Source: Brachionus plicatilis (Eukaryota > Rotifera > Eurotatoria > Ploima > Brachionidae). From it: a stretch of DNA of 64,000 nucleotides. The stretch lies in assembly GCA_010279815.1 (NCBI GenBank), contig QEOQ01000508.1, forward strand, positions 316,936 through 380,935. The letters are read 5' to 3'. This document shows, piece by piece, positions 43,973 to 56,596 of this stretch (its first letter is position 1; every line of letters begins with the position of its first letter). The position numbers and the translations under genes are program-made. A model generated the notes under the pieces. The model was not told the DNA's origin. It saw only the letters and a list, made by a program, of their open reading frames with translations, and ran no database searches.

Positions 43973-44611
43973 ATGGAAAATCAACTACTACAAGCAGTAC
44001 AGATAGTTGAAAAGCAATTAGATGCTGAAATCGATCGGTTGGATAACCTTGATGACGATGAATTAGATGTGATTCGTAAGAAGCGCTTGGAATCGATGAA
44101 AAATTCCCAAAAACAGAAAATTGAATGGCAGCAAAATGGCCACGGAAGTTATTCTGAGTTAGCAGATGAACGTGAATTTTTCGATGCTTGCAAAAAGTCT
44201 CAGCACGTTGTGTGCCACTTTTACCGTGATAGTACATTTAGGTGCAAGATTGTTGACAAACATCTAGAACAATTAGCTCGTCAACACATTGAATGCAAAT
44301 TTATCAAAATAAATGCTGAGAAAGTTCATTTCTTAATCGAAAGACTTAAGGTTAAAATAATGCCTACAATTGCGTTAATAAAAGAGAATAAGCCAATTGA
44401 TTATATTGTTGGATTCACCGATTTAGGTAATACAGACGATTTCGACACAGAAATGCTAGAGTGGCGAATAGCTAGAGCTGGTATCATTGAATACAATGGT
44501 GACTTGATAAACCCGCCACAAAATTCCAAAAAAAAACATATTCATACTAAATCAAAATCCATTATAAAGGGAAATGAAGAAAATAGCGACGATGATTCGA
44601 ATGACTGGTAG
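43973..44611 (+). CDS. TXNDC9: Thioredoxin-domain protein 9 (phosducin-like 3 / APACD)
   Basis: Phosducin-like co-chaperone that binds the cytosolic chaperonin CCT/TRiC and slows or tunes actin and tubulin folding. Single exon, 212 residues, close to human length. An N-terminal coiled coil (LDAEIDRLDNLDDDELDVIRK) is followed by the conserved HGSYSELADEREFF, then a thioredoxin fold with VVCHFYRDSTFRCKIVDKHL and KIMPTIALIKE, and the hallmark VGFTDLGNTDDFDTEMLEWR. The usual redox CxxC is absent, as in the whole family. The acidic tail (NSDDDSNDW) is also typical. It has no intron, unlike most neighbours. Confidence 0.96.
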   Translation: MENQLLQAVQIVEKQLDAEIDRLDNLDDDELDVIRKKRLESMKNSQKQKIEWQQNGHGSYSELADEREFFDACKKSQHVVCHFYRDSTFRCKIVDKHLEQLARQHIECKFIKINAEKVHFLIERLKVKIMPTIALIKENKPIDYIVGFTDLGNTDDFDTEMLEWRIARAGIIEYNGDLINPPQNSKKKHIHTKSKSIIKGNEENSDDDSNDW

Positions 44612-45460
44612 ATTTTGAAAAAATTAAATTTTTTAAAATAATTTTTTATTCAAATCGAATTATTAAATAAAATTTTTTATGCATCTTTAGTTACTTCTTG
44701 TATCTTGTTGAATGATATTTTACTTTTAAGAATTATAAAAAATTAATATTTAATCCAAAATGTAAGTGTTGTTTAAAATTAATTTAAGATTATTTTAAAT
44801 CAAATTATTTTTGTTCTTGTTAAAACAATCGAATTTTCAAATCAATGTTTTAGTAAATTAGTTTGATTTTTTTATCTTATAAAAATGGAAAGCATGTTTT
44901 CGCTTTAATTTCTTATCTAAAGGGAATTTTTATGAACAAGGCTTTATGAATTAAAAATTGGTTCGATTAATTTTTGTGTAATTAGTTATTTTATTTTCAA
45001 AATTCAGTTAATGAATTTCAATACCAAAATTAAAATTAATTTCATAATATTCATCATAAATTATTTGAAACGAATTGACTAAATATTTAATTAAAATCAA
45101 AGTTATTTATTAATATTATAAGTAGTAGTAGTATTAATTTAAAACAGCAGCATGAATAACGCGATGTTATTAATGATATCTTTTTAAAAGTTGATTTCCC
45201 AAAGTAGTTATATTTCCTGCAACTCTTAAGGCTACATCTTTTAGAAGATATGGAAGGAAAATTGAATTTATTTTCTTTTCTTCCTTTCAAAAAATTAATT
45301 CTAAAAAAGAGAAAGAATTAATATTTTTCAGAAAATTTTTAAAATAAATGAATAAATTATCAGTAAAAAAATTAAATATTATATAATGTGTTGAATTTGT
45401 TTAAAATATTATTATTTAAAGGTTTGAATTATTGGAATTCTATTTATCGTAGAGGGGGTT
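44612..45460. other. intergenic, no gene seen
   Basis: AT-rich, with a short GTA microsatellite (about 45121-45135). No coding sense. Confidence 0.5.
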
Positions 45461-46110
45461 TTATAAATGTAACAGTAAAATTGTAAAATACGGAATTTTT
45501 TAATTTCCTGGTTGATCAGTAAATTTCTAAAATAATGAAACAAAAATTATGTTTTAAATTTTTTTCCAGTAATTTTCTAAATTTACGTATAGAGCAGTAA
45601 ATTTGTAAAACTTTAATTATATTTAAGTAATTTACTGAAACTTAAGTCAATTACTTTTTGAGTTAGCCTGTGAAGAAGGTGTTTTCAATGTCCTGTTTGC
45701 AAGAAATATTTTTGATTTGGTCAAGGACTGCTCAATTGATTTTAAATTAAGATTAAATAAATCTTTGAGCGCAAGGCAAGCCGTTAATCAGATCTGGATT
45801 GGTGGTGGTCAAGGAATGGTCAAATACAACTGCACTACCCAATGTTTATAGAATAGATGCAGTTGTAAAAAGGCTTAATTTTTATATATTTTAAGATATC
45901 ATGGAGGTAACAGTGCTTGTAAGAGTAAATAAATAAAGAAAATTCTATTATTTGCTAACTATTTTATTAATTTACTAAAACCTCTTTTCTTTTCCAGTAA
46001 ATTACTAAAACAAATAAAAAAATAGTAAAAAGGTAAAACAATATTTTTTTATTTAATTTTAGAAATTTACTGGTCATTCAGTAATTTTACAAATTTACTT
46101 GTTTTATAAA
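45461..46110 (+). mobile_element. DNA-transposon relic with long inverted ends and Cys-rich integrase-type tail
   Basis: The ends, from about 45468 and to 46110, are inverted repeats of 70 bp or more: TTTTATAAA, then AAATTGTAAAAT, then CAGTAAATTTCTAAAAT on the left, and the complement on the right. Between them (45660-45950) a broken plus-strand frame reads ARQAVNQI, GGGQGMVKYNCTTQC, a stop, NRCSCKKA, a stop, then GGNSACKSK. The CNC-x-C and RCSCKKA pattern is the cysteine-rich C-terminal tail common in integrase-like transposases of invertebrates. The catalytic core is missing. Family assignment is inference. Confidence 0.65.
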
Positions 46111-47767
46111 TATACGTTAACATAAATACAAAATTTGAAAATATATTGCTTTTTATCAAAAATACATGCATTTGAAATAAGATATTTGAAGGCGGAAATA
46201 ATTCAATATAAAAATTTATCTTCTAAAATTTTATTAGATTAAAATTATGTTTAGAAAATAAAACAATTAAAATTAGATGTTTTTCATAATAAAAACTTTG
46301 AAAAACATAGAGACGTAAATGCTGAGCGAAAGGAAGGCTAAAAGGTTTATAAAAAAATTAATTTTAAGATAAAAATTGCTGAAAGCAGTCGTATTATCAA
46401 CGAATCTCTGTATACACTTATCAGTTTAACAAATAGTGAAACTGAATGATTTTGTCTTGTCTTAACATATCTCTCACTTATGTCCAGAAGACGATGTGAA
46501 ACTTAAAGCGACCTAAGTTGATCAGTATGTCACAAAAATATATTTTCAATTAAATTGTCTTTTTGCTAATTATTTTGGTCATCATTTTTTAATTTATATC
46601 TATTCTTAAGTCAGAAAAAAAAAACAGATAGAAGAACGGCTAAAAAAATACCCATAAAGGATTGATCTACGAAAAAATGTCGTTAATCGAAAATCTTTTG
46701 AGCGAGAAGCTTTGTTAAAGTGGACTAATTTTCTTATCAAGTCAAGCGAGCTGCTTTGTATTATGTTAACTATGTTTAAAATAAATTCAATTTATTTTAA
46801 AATAGTATTCAAATTAACCTGTAAAAAATAGCTAGCTCTTTTTTTTTAACAATTAGCAAGATTAAAATAGCAAAATTAGGTATTAAAAAAAGCATGCTCA
46901 AAACCGCTTATTAAGTGTCAATTTTTATCTCACTTTTAAAAAAAATGATTGACGAGTTAAGTGAAAATTTAAATTAATTTTCCATGGACTTAAAGTTTAT
47001 GTTGGACCCTAGTTCGATAAGTTGTTGTTTTGAAGTAGCGTTTATTAACTCTTTTAAAAAAATTTTTACAATAAACTGCCAGTCTAGTTTATTGTTTTTT
47101 CACCTCAACCTATCTATACAGTGGTGTTACGATATCTGGATTTTACTATTTTTTACTCTATTTTACGTAAAATTGCCAAAGTAAAATTTAGTAAATTTAC
47201 GGTACTTTACGTAAATTTAATATATTTTTCGTAAAATATAGTAAAAAATAGTAATAACCAAAATGTCCAAAAAAAACCGAAATTTTGACATTTTTAAAAA
47301 ATTTTTTGTTTTTTTTAGTTTATTATTTTTAAAGAAAAAAAAAATTTTGTAAGTTTTACTTTTTTTTTTTACCTTTTTTTACGTAAATTATGATAAATTT
47401 TGAAAAATTTAATTAAAAAGAGTAAAAATACGGAAAATAATGAAAATTTTTTTAAAAAAAACTCAAATACATTTTTAACTGATTTTTTTATACAAAATAT
47501 TTAATCGCTAATATTTTTAATTTTAAAAAACCGATAAAATATAAACTAATGGTTCGCCTATCCACCTTCTTTCTCAAAAACGATTTTAATTTCCTCAATT
47601 CAAATTGTTTATTAATTTAATTTTAAGCTGTGTTTTTATAGCTATAAAAATTCTTTCTTTTTTTAAGTGATTTATATAATTGGTGTATTTATTTGATATT
47701 ATGATAAATGTAAAAATAAAGTTTTATGTTAAGGATATCTAAGTCTATTTTAAGTTAAAAAAAAATT
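46111..47767. other. AT-rich spacer with TACGTAAA-rich low-complexity stretch
   Basis: No gene seen. At 47140-47430 the word TTTACGTAAA and relatives recur at short intervals on both strands, since the word is its own reverse complement. Similar words occur near 30, 41190, 48950, 55970 and 56310. Confidence 0.45.
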
Positions 47768-47857
47768 CTAAACTACGTCCTCTTCGTCAGAACTTTCCAC
47801 TAAGTCTTCATCTTCATCATCACTATCTGGCTTAGGCTCTTTTTCATCGGAATTTTA
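47768..47857 (-). pseudogene. Short acidic C-terminal coding fragment
   Basis: Minus-strand frame of about 29 codons, NSDEKEPKPDSDDEDEDLVE and on to a TAG stop at 47768-47770, preceded by stops. A Glu/Asp/Ser-rich tail like this ends many nuclear proteins and transposases, so it may be the last piece of a dead gene. No parent was recognised. Confidence 0.3.
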
Positions 47858-49148
47858 TTGTTTTCGCTTGTTTCTAAAGCTGAACAATGTCATAACGTTC
47901 TTAATTTAAACACCAACGTCAATATTATTCTCGTCTAACATCTTTTTGTAAATTTTCTTGCTGTAAGTATAAAATTTTCACTAGCGAAAAAAGTATCATT
48001 TTGGTATAGTGAAAAAAGAAGTAGTGAAAAAAGTAGTATCTACGGTGTATAATATGAAAGAAGGAAACTATCGTAAATTAATAACGTTTATTATTGTTAT
48101 AAATTGTTAAAGGCTCGTACTGGTCTGGTTGTCACTAAAAATTTTAAATTTTCTAATTTGAATGAAAGATTGAAAGAAATGCTCAATGGGTATAGCAATC
48201 AAAATTTTGAGAGCTTTTTCGAGAATATTATTTTATTATTTAAGTATTAAATATTTAGCTTTTTTAATTGAACAATTAATTAAAAGAATGTGTTTAGCTA
48301 CGAAATAAAATTTATTATTTATTTGTTTTTTTTAATTGCAAGAAAAAATAGCAGCTTGTAGCTATTTAATTGCGATTTTATTATCCTGTACAGGTTAGTT
48401 TAATTTAGCTATTTTGATCGATTTATTTCTTAAAATAGCTAATATGAACAGGTTTAAATCAATTTATTTTGATTTTGTCCCAGGTGCTGACATACACACA
48501 TTGGCAGATTCCATTACTAAAGCGATCAACGATGATCAAATATTTTAAACTATTAGAATACGAAAATTAGCTTTTTATATTTTGCTTTAATTTATTTTAA
48601 AAGAATCAAAATAAAGATGGTAGACAAAGCTCTTCCACAAGAATAGTGACATGAGGCATAAAAAAATTTCACCAAACTACCTGATAAGATAAAACTTGAA
48701 AGAAGCCAACTTGCAATAAATTTCGTATTGACTTCAATTCTTTAAAAGTATCATTCAAGGAAAATTGACAGCCAATATCAAATTATACCAAATAAAGTTC
48801 CACAATCGTGACCTGTTTTACTTCAAAAATACTGTAAATATCATTTTTTCTATAATTCTCAAACAAGTGATTTTTAGATTTAATACTAAAACTCTATTTT
48901 CTTTAATATTTATATTTTTTTTTACATTTTCTGACGAAAATTTGTCATTTTTTACGTAAAATTTTGCCTATAAAAAAATGTTCTTTTTTTGACTCTTAAT
49001 TTTTTACAAATGTTTTCGTAAATCTATCCAATAAAACGGCAAATTTGCTTGTAGGTCATTTATTCTTTGCTAATTTGGCAAGTTTTTGGAAGTCGTTATT
49101 AATGGGGATAAAAAAAGATTGGTATCAGCTAATTATTTCATAGAAAAA
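47858..49148. other. AT-rich spacer, no gene seen
   Basis: No coding or RNA feature recognised; ends at the tail of the LINE relic below. Confidence 0.45.
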
Positions 49149-50225
49149 GTACTAGTAGTAGTAGTAGTATTGAAATTCACTGAAATGCGGTACAGTAAGT
49201 ACCTAGCCCATAAATGAGCTTTAGCAGTTTCAATTCATCCATTCGTCTAATTGCGCTTTGAAACTATTCAAACTTTTCGCTGTAACTATTTCATTAGGAA
49301 ATTTATTCCATCTTGGTACAATTCGATTAGTTAAAACGTATGTCTGCTCTGACCGGCTTTAGCCAATTCACGATTTAACCTTAACTGATTTCCCCTGATC
49401 ATATAGTTATAATTCGCATAATTGATTCCATTAACAAGATTCACTCTCTCATAACCATGGATAGTTTTAAAGAACTGGATTAAGTCACCACGAACATGTC
49501 TCTTACTTAAAGAATCTAGTGATAGTTGTTTGAGTCTTTCTTCATAATCAATACCGTGAAAGTCATCAACCAATTTTGTAGCCCTTTCTTGTACTTTTTC
49601 CAAGATGTTTATGTCACGTTTTTGAACTGGACTCTAAATAAAAATCGCATATTCAAGTTGAGGTCTAACAAGAGACTGGTTTAAAAGCTTGAATGCAGTT
49701 TTACTAAATCTAGTGAAACCATTTCTTAAAATACCAAGGATTTTATTAGCTTTGTTTTCTGATAAATTCACTTGATTTTGCTATTTTAAATCACTCAAAA
49801 CAATCACTCCCAAATCTTTTTCACCATTGCTTGAAGATATACACTGGGCTATTCCATTTTGATCCTGCATAGAATAATCAATCTTTACGTTATTCTTTCT
49901 ATAATAGACAACTTTACCGTTAAGTTCCACTTCACAATTCATCGACCATCGTTCTAGTTTTATTATGTCGTTTTGCAATTTATTGTTTGCGATTGATTTC
50001 CAAATATTAAGTATCTTGTTATCATTTGCATACATCTTACATGGACTCTATAACACTTCTGGTAAATCATTTATATTGACGACAAACAAAATTGGTTCAA
50101 GTACACAACCTTGAGGCACACCACTTGAGAACTCCTCCCAAGATGATACTGATTCTCCCAAAACAACTCTTTGGCTCCTCTCAGTGAAAAAAATCTTTTA
50201 TCCAAGATAATAAATTACCGTATAT
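49149..50225 (-). pseudogene. CR1-like non-LTR retrotransposon relic, 3' half with microsatellite tail
   Basis: Minus-strand order: LLSWIKDFF, SSGVPQGCVLEPILF, INDLPEVL, catalytic box MYANDNK (normally YADD), ERWSMNCEVELN, GEKDLGVIVLSDLK, then KVQERATKLVDDF, RHVRGDLIQFFKTIHG and IVPRWNKFPNEIVTAKSLNSF, ending in a stop at about 49229. The 3' UTR runs to a (CTA)n tail at 49149-49171, the kind of short microsatellite end seen in CR1-like elements. Several frame shifts and stops make it inactive. Confidence 0.85.
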
Positions 50226-50274
50226 ATACCATATTTTTCAACTTTTTAAATTAGTTTTGGATGAGATACTTAAT

Positions 50275-50385
50275 CAAATAATAATAATAATAATAATAAT
50301 ATAAGTTACAACAAGCTAGCAAGCTAGACTTGCGAAGAAGGGAAACAGTAGGATCCCATCTATGGTAACTGTGGTTTGTAATAAT
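50275..50385 (-). repeat. Dispersed repeat end with (ATT)n tail
   Basis: On the minus strand: ACCATAGATGGGATCC, then TTCGCAAGTCTAGCTTG, then AACTTAT followed by (ATT)n. A relative in the other orientation lies at about 60995-61080. The shared order and the microsatellite end suggest the 3' end of a retroposon. It borders the sequence gap. Confidence 0.55.
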
Positions 50386-50441
50386 NNNNNNNNNNNNNNN
50401 NNNNNNNNNNNNNNNNNNNNNNNNNNNNNNNNNNNNNNNNN
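50386..50441. other. assembly gap
   Basis: Run of 56 N. Sequence on the two sides cannot be assumed to be adjacent; the repeat just before it probably caused the break. Confidence 1.
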
Positions 50442-53400
50442 TAAAGCTTGATTAAGCTGGTTAATTTGCTTGATTGGATCGGTCTAAAAATCTAAAGAAA
50501 AAATCTCCAAAAAAAAAGAAAAAAAAGAAAGAGAAGAAAAGAAGAAAAAAGAAGAAATATTAAATTTAAAATTTTTGTTTTAATAAGACTAATATTAATT
50601 CTTACGGCGTCACCTCATTTTAAACTTTAGAGGTACAGTTCTTCGCTTCACGTAGATAACTATGCCACTGAACCATAAACATTAATGGGAAAATTTGTCA
50701 CGAAAAAAAAACATTAATATTTAAATATTCAAATATTAAAAATATTAGCAAGTAATCAATATTAAATTACCAATCATATTAGAAAGCTCAGTATTTAAAC
50801 TTATGAATGAAAAAAATTCAATCAGTCGAAAAGTTGAAAAATCTTTAAAATTTTTTGGAATCAAAATTGGCAAGACTTTGTTAATAAGTTTGGAGAAAAT
50901 TCACTCTCAAGCAGAATAGCGAATATATTGAAGATTTTCTAATTAGCAGAGTTTTTTCAGAAGCTAAATTTAAGTGCTTTAATAGATTTTCATTTCAAAA
51001 TTTCTGGAACAACACAAATATTAATTAAAAATCACAAAAGTGACAAATCATTTAAAAATTTAATTTTCAATAAAAATAATTAAGGTAAACCATAAAAATT
51101 TTAAACTTGTCCTCAGTCATATTTATCTACCAGGTTTTGACAAGGAAAGAATCAGAATTAAAAACATAATTAAATATAGAGAAGATGTATAGAGTAGTTG
51201 TGAGTTCATGATTACATTTTGAGTCTGATATACGGCCGATATCAAATCGACCATTTTTATATTTAAAAAAAAAACAATTTTTTTAGGAAAATTAATAAAT
51301 TTTAAGGTAAAAACAATATTTAAACTGATTATTATTTTTTTCATAAATAATTTAACTTATCATAATCCAGTTATTCAAATTTTTATTAATTAAATTGATG
51401 ATTTTCAGAAATATTAGTGAAGAAATATTAGGATCGATTCAAAATTTATGACAAAAATAAACTTTAAAGAATTGATATCTAATCTAATTAAATCAAAAAT
51501 AAATATAAACTGTAAATTATCTCTTTATGTTTTTAATATTTAAATTTAAAAAGAATTATGTGATTGCAAATTGTGATATGTCTCAAAGAATTTAGAGATT
51601 TTTTTGAAAATTCATTTTTGAACGATCGATTTCTGCGTTTGATGATATTCTTAATCTTTAATTAGTTTAAGAATAATTTGACAAACAAAATTAACAGCAT
51701 TTTTTAAGATTACGACCGATCAATCTTTAATTTAATAATATAATGTGATTCAATTTGAATTATTAAAACTGTCGGTATTATCAAAAAATCTTATTACTAG
51801 TTTTTTAAAAATAATTTTGATAGTAATTTTGTTTTAAGTAATTGGAATATACACTTATAAAAAGTAAAGCACTTTTTCAAAAAAATTCAACTGAATCAGG
51901 CAGAATTTTTGTTTGGATAAAAAATACATTTTTTTCTTTTAATGAATATCTCAAATATTCATAAATACAAATTATCATATGTAATTCTTCTATAGAATTA
52001 AAAATTATTAAAAGTTTTAAGTTCCTTGATATATGTTTTTAAACGATCTAAGTTATTTTAAAACCTAAGAGCTAAGATACTTTTTAAATGTTTACATGTT
52101 TATCATTGTTAAATCGAAATTTAAGTAAAATTTTAAAATACTAATTTTTGCTGTTAAATTTCAATTGAGTAAAATTTGAATTACTTTTAAAAGAAAATTA
52201 TCAAACTAAAAAAACAACTGCAGATAGCTTTTAAATAGAGAAAATTAATGTTTCTTTCTAGAACTGGGTTCAATCCATGAGTCAAGTCAGGAAATTACCC
52301 GGAAATTTTGCTATTCTCTGAAAAAAAGAATAAATTTTCATTTCTTTTTTAATCATCCAAGTGGTTTAAGGAAAAAAAATTTAGGATAATGGGTGTTTTT
52401 TTCATCCTAAAATTAATTAAAATTTTATATTTAATTTATAATTTGTGAATTAAAAGTAATACCATCTTTTTGTTCTTATTTGAGATTTGGACTTTACTGA
52501 AAATATTTCGATATTTTAAGTTATTTATTTTTGCAAGAATTTATTTTTATTTAAATTAATATTAATTTTCTTGTGAATAAAAATTGCTAAAAATCGAATT
52601 CTAAAACAAAATTATATGATTGATTATTCAGATTCATTTAAAAAAAAGTAAATTAAATTAAAAATTAAAATTTATTTTAATATTTCAATTAATTAATTAA
52701 TTAAAATTTCTTATGAGCAAAAGTAATTTAATAATTAAATGAAATTTTCTTTCTCTAGACTGTGCCAAATTAAAAAAAAAACTTATAATGTAATTTAAAT
52801 TTCATATTTGAAATTAAATGAAAAAAATTAGAGAACAATGTCAAGGATGATTCATTAATTTCCGAAAATTGGATTCCTAAAAAAACACTTGAATAATTGG
52901 GGTTTATAATCTAAAAAATAAATTCACTTGTAGTTTTTAAATTTAAAATTACTAAAGATAACAAAACAAAATAAATCAAAGCTTAAATATTCTAATGGGG
53001 AAATCTTGAAAGTCAAAAAAGAATCATGAAATCATAAGTTCGAAAAATAAAATGCGTTTTAACTCCTTTTTTAACCAGTTTAGTTGAATTTTTTTTATCA
53101 AATTCAAGTGTTTCTTTTTTTTTGTTTTTTTTTAATTTAAAAAATTAATTTTTTAAATGATTCTAATGTCAAAATTGGATAAGCATATTAATGTCTTATT
53201 ATATATTGTCAAAAATTTAAATAGGAATCTAGTGCTAAAATATTATTATGTTAAAAGTAAAAAAATGTTATTTTTTTATTTAAATAATTTATACATAATA
53301 TATATGATAACGACATCTAAAGAGGCTATGTGTATTAGGGCGGCCAGATTTGAAAAACTGCTATATCTCTTTCATTTTAAAAGATATGTTCTAAAAAAAA

Positions 53401-54561
53401 ATAATTACATGAATAACTCGAAGAGAGGAATTGAATGATATGTGTGATATTTTAAAAAAAATATTTAACTTTTTCGTTTCTTTTTAAAGTTTGATTACGT
53501 CAAATGAGGTGAAAAAGTCTTGAATTGGTGATTTGTTAAAAACGATTTTATAGGTCCTTAGTATAACTTAAGGTCTAACCTATTTCGATTCAGCACATGT
53601 TCAAGTATATCTGAGAATATTTTTAGAATTTTAGGATATGTTCTTTATGATATAGGAAATGAGGTTAATTTCATCACAAAATAATGAAATTCAATTAAAT
53701 GAGATTTGCGATTTTATTACAAAATGCGATTTTATTACAAAATGCGATTTTATTTAAAATCAACGAATTTTTTATTAGATATTTTTATTCTATAAGTGTG
53801 AGATTTTTTGGTGATAGAAAAAGGTAATTTAAACCATATGAAAACATTTAAGTTTCTTATTATTTGAATTTATTTTATTTGAATTTTATTTCATTTTTAT
53901 AATTTTTAACTATTATTTTGAATTTTTTGAACTTTTTTTATATGAAGAAAGTTGAACTTTTTTCAATAATCATTTATTTTTAATCGTTGAAAGTCTTAAC
54001 GTAATTGAATAATCTACCTTTCCCACGAAAATTTTTGTTCGGTTGTGTGGTTTCTGTAAGATTTCATTTTCACTTGACGACACATAACCGCTCAAAGGTA
54101 CTGGATTTGCTTCAGGACGACATTTTTAATAAATTAAATTTTTGATAAAAAATTTTCATAAATGTTTTAAATATATTTTTTTTATGATGCATAATTTTTT
54201 TAATTTGATTTAGAGAAAAAAATATTTAGTTAGGTTATTTTTTATTTGTTTTAAACAAATAATATTGATTATTAAAATTTAATTTGAGTGAAAAGATTTT
54301 TTAGATGATAAATTAGTTAAAAATTTGATGGAATATTCTAATTTATTTGATGATTAAAATATTTATACCTTTTAAAATAATAGATACTACTTAAATAAAT
54401 TAAAAAAATTGACAGTATATTTTAATCTAAAAATAATTCTTGAAAAAATCTTAGAAAAAATTAATATAAACCTGGGAATTGAAATGGTAAATAATAATTA
54501 TAAATGTTTCCTAAAACAGCTTACTTTATTTTATCTTTATTTTTTCAATTACAGTGGGTAA
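50442..54561. other. 4.1-kb gene-free region with simple repeats
   Basis: A purine-only tract of A and G lies at about 50496-50557. At about 53708-53755 an 18-bp unit, GCGATTTTATTACAAAAT, is repeated about two and a half times. No coding frame, RNA or protein relic was recognised. Confidence 0.5.
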
Positions 54562-54775
54562 TTAAAAAACGACACGGCCTTAATGGTCGCAACGTAAAAC
54601 CGTACCGTACTAACCGTACCCATTTATTCCCAATTTTTAAAAAATTTTATCTTTTTTTTTCATCAACATATTTGTGGTATAAGAAATATCCTTGGTACGG
54701 TTGGTAGGGTACGGCGCAGCTAATGGTACGGTTTCTGGTTTTTGGTCATGACCATTTGGGCTGTGTCGTTTTTAA
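54562..54775. mobile_element. About 214-bp MITE with nested inverted repeats
   Basis: Terminal inverted repeats of about 26 bp: TTAAAAAACGACACGGCC, then ATGGTC on the left; GACCATTTGGGCTGTGTCG, then TTTTTAA on the right. A second nested pair, CGTACCGTACTAACCGTACC and GGTACGGTTGGTAGGGTACG, lies inside. Richer in G+C than its surroundings, non-coding. A TTAA or AA target duplication may flank it but cannot be told from the AT-rich context. Confidence 0.7.
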
Positions 54776-54943
54776 AATACTCACTTTAATAGAGTTTTAT
54801 CATGCTATTAGATAAATCAACATAAGTTTCCTATTCATTTAGTGATTCTTAATCAAATTTATCAAAATAAATTGATAAAATGTAATTCATTTCATTGTAA
54901 GTCTGTTTCAGCTAGATTTCTTTCAAAAAGCTTTAATCAAAAA

Positions 54944-55054
54944 ATGATTTGCATATTTTTATTAATGATAATACAATTTGTTAAAAATTCAAAAGCTGAA
55001 TGTTTACAGCTATCAATTGGCATCTACCCTTGCGACTTACGACTGAATAATTAA
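54944..55054 (+). CDS. Doubtful 36-codon signal-peptide-like frame
   Basis: MICIFLLMIIQFV-KNSKAEC then LSIGIYPCDLRLNN and a stop. The hydrophobic start followed by a polar residue and two Cys could be the first exon of a secreted peptide. There is no homology, no supported splice partner and no promoter evidence; chance is more likely. Confidence 0.12.
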   Translation: MICIFLLMIIQFVKNSKAECLQLSIGIYPCDLRLNN

Positions 55055-56596
55055 TTTATATAAAATTTTAATCAAATCTGTTCGGACTTAATTTAAAACA
55101 TTTTTCATTTTTTTAATAATAAATTTCAGATTCTAGTTCCGCGTTAAAAATTAGGATTATTATTTATTTTTTAAAAAAATATTTCGGGTCAAATCGAAGT
55201 GTAGATTTTTTTTTCGGCTTTTAATATAAATTTAAATATTAAAGTTACAAAAATTTTTCATTATTTTCGAAAAACGAATTGAATTGAGAAAAAAAATTTA
55301 TTATCCTTTTCAGTTCAATACATAATGAAGCTTAAAACCTAAAATCGGGTCAATTAAACGCACTTGGCCAAGTTAAATCAAGTTTTTGAAATGTTTTACA
55401 ATTAAATTTTTTTTAAAATTTTTTCACCTTTTTTTAATAATTAGATTAAGCTTTAAAGGCTGAGGCTGATAAGTTATTTCAACAGACTCAGCTAAACTAA
55501 GAAGACTTAATTTTTTTTTATTAAATGATAGATAAAATCTTTTGAACCCAAAAATGATAGAATTGATGAAAAAGAGATTAAAACTTTTAAATTCCCACCG
55601 TTTGAAAAACTAACTCAAGAAAATGCATTTTCAGATGTAAATAAATGGAAAAAGTGCTATTCACAATCAAATTTCTTGAAATAGAATTTTAAATTATTAA
55701 AGAAACTTTATAACTTATTAAAGCTTTCATAAAATGCCAGTAATTTGATAATTAGTGTCTAGAATAATTTTTAGCTAAAAAAGAAATTAATCAAAACTTT
55801 TTTAAATCTTATCGAAAATTCGAAAATCATAAATTTAGTTAAACTTGATGCTTATTCAATTTTATTCGCTGATTCCTTATCTTTTATTGAGATAAATCAA
55901 TAAATTAGAAATATCAAAAACTTGTTGTTTTTTTTAAAGTTATTTTGAATTTAAGCTTAAAAAAAATAATTCACGTAAATTAGCGAAAATTTGTGAATTT
56001 TTGCTTTTGGTATTTTATGGTATACGTAATCGCAAAATCCTTTTATGGTATCAGCACTGTATGAAAATCGAACTGAATTCGTAATTTAACTATTTAGCTA
56101 TAGATAGTCAATCAGTTATTATGTTCATCCCTAATTGACAGTTTTGATTTGAAATGAAGGCCGAATAAAAGAATTTTATTTTTTTTTCGTAAGTCGTTTT
56201 TTTCGAAAGCACCAAAAAATGTCTCTTTTTAGCGCTTTTCTTAGAATTTAAAAGACTTTATTATTTTTTAAGCTTTTTTCTTAAGAAAAAAATTAGGGAA
56301 ATTTTCGTAAATTTACGCTTTTTCAAGTAAAAGATGACAAAAAAAGTTTAAAAATAAAAAAGAATTAAAAAATGGGAGGTATTTAATCCATCTCTAAAAT
56401 TACTTAATCGATCACTAATATTTTTCTATCTCTTATTTTACTAAGTACCCTTAACTTATATTTATTAATCTGTCTCCTAAATTAAATAAAACAGGAACTA
56501 ATTTTACTTAAAGTATCACTTATTTTGATTTATTAAATTGATTTAAAAAAAAAAAAATTATAAAAAATTTCAAAAAATTTCAAATAAAATAATATC
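55055..56596. other. AT-rich spacer, no gene seen
   Basis: No coding feature recognised. CGTAAATT-type words occur near 55970 and 56310, as in the 47-kb stretch. Confidence 0.5.

Noticed and set aside
46984..47184. 66-codon plus-strand frame
   Set aside because: Hydrophobic but without homology, overlapping the low-complexity TACGTAAA stretch; judged chance.
53157..53438. 93-codon plus-strand frame
   Set aside because: Lys/Asn/Tyr/Leu-rich as expected of random AT-rich DNA, with no motif or splice partner.
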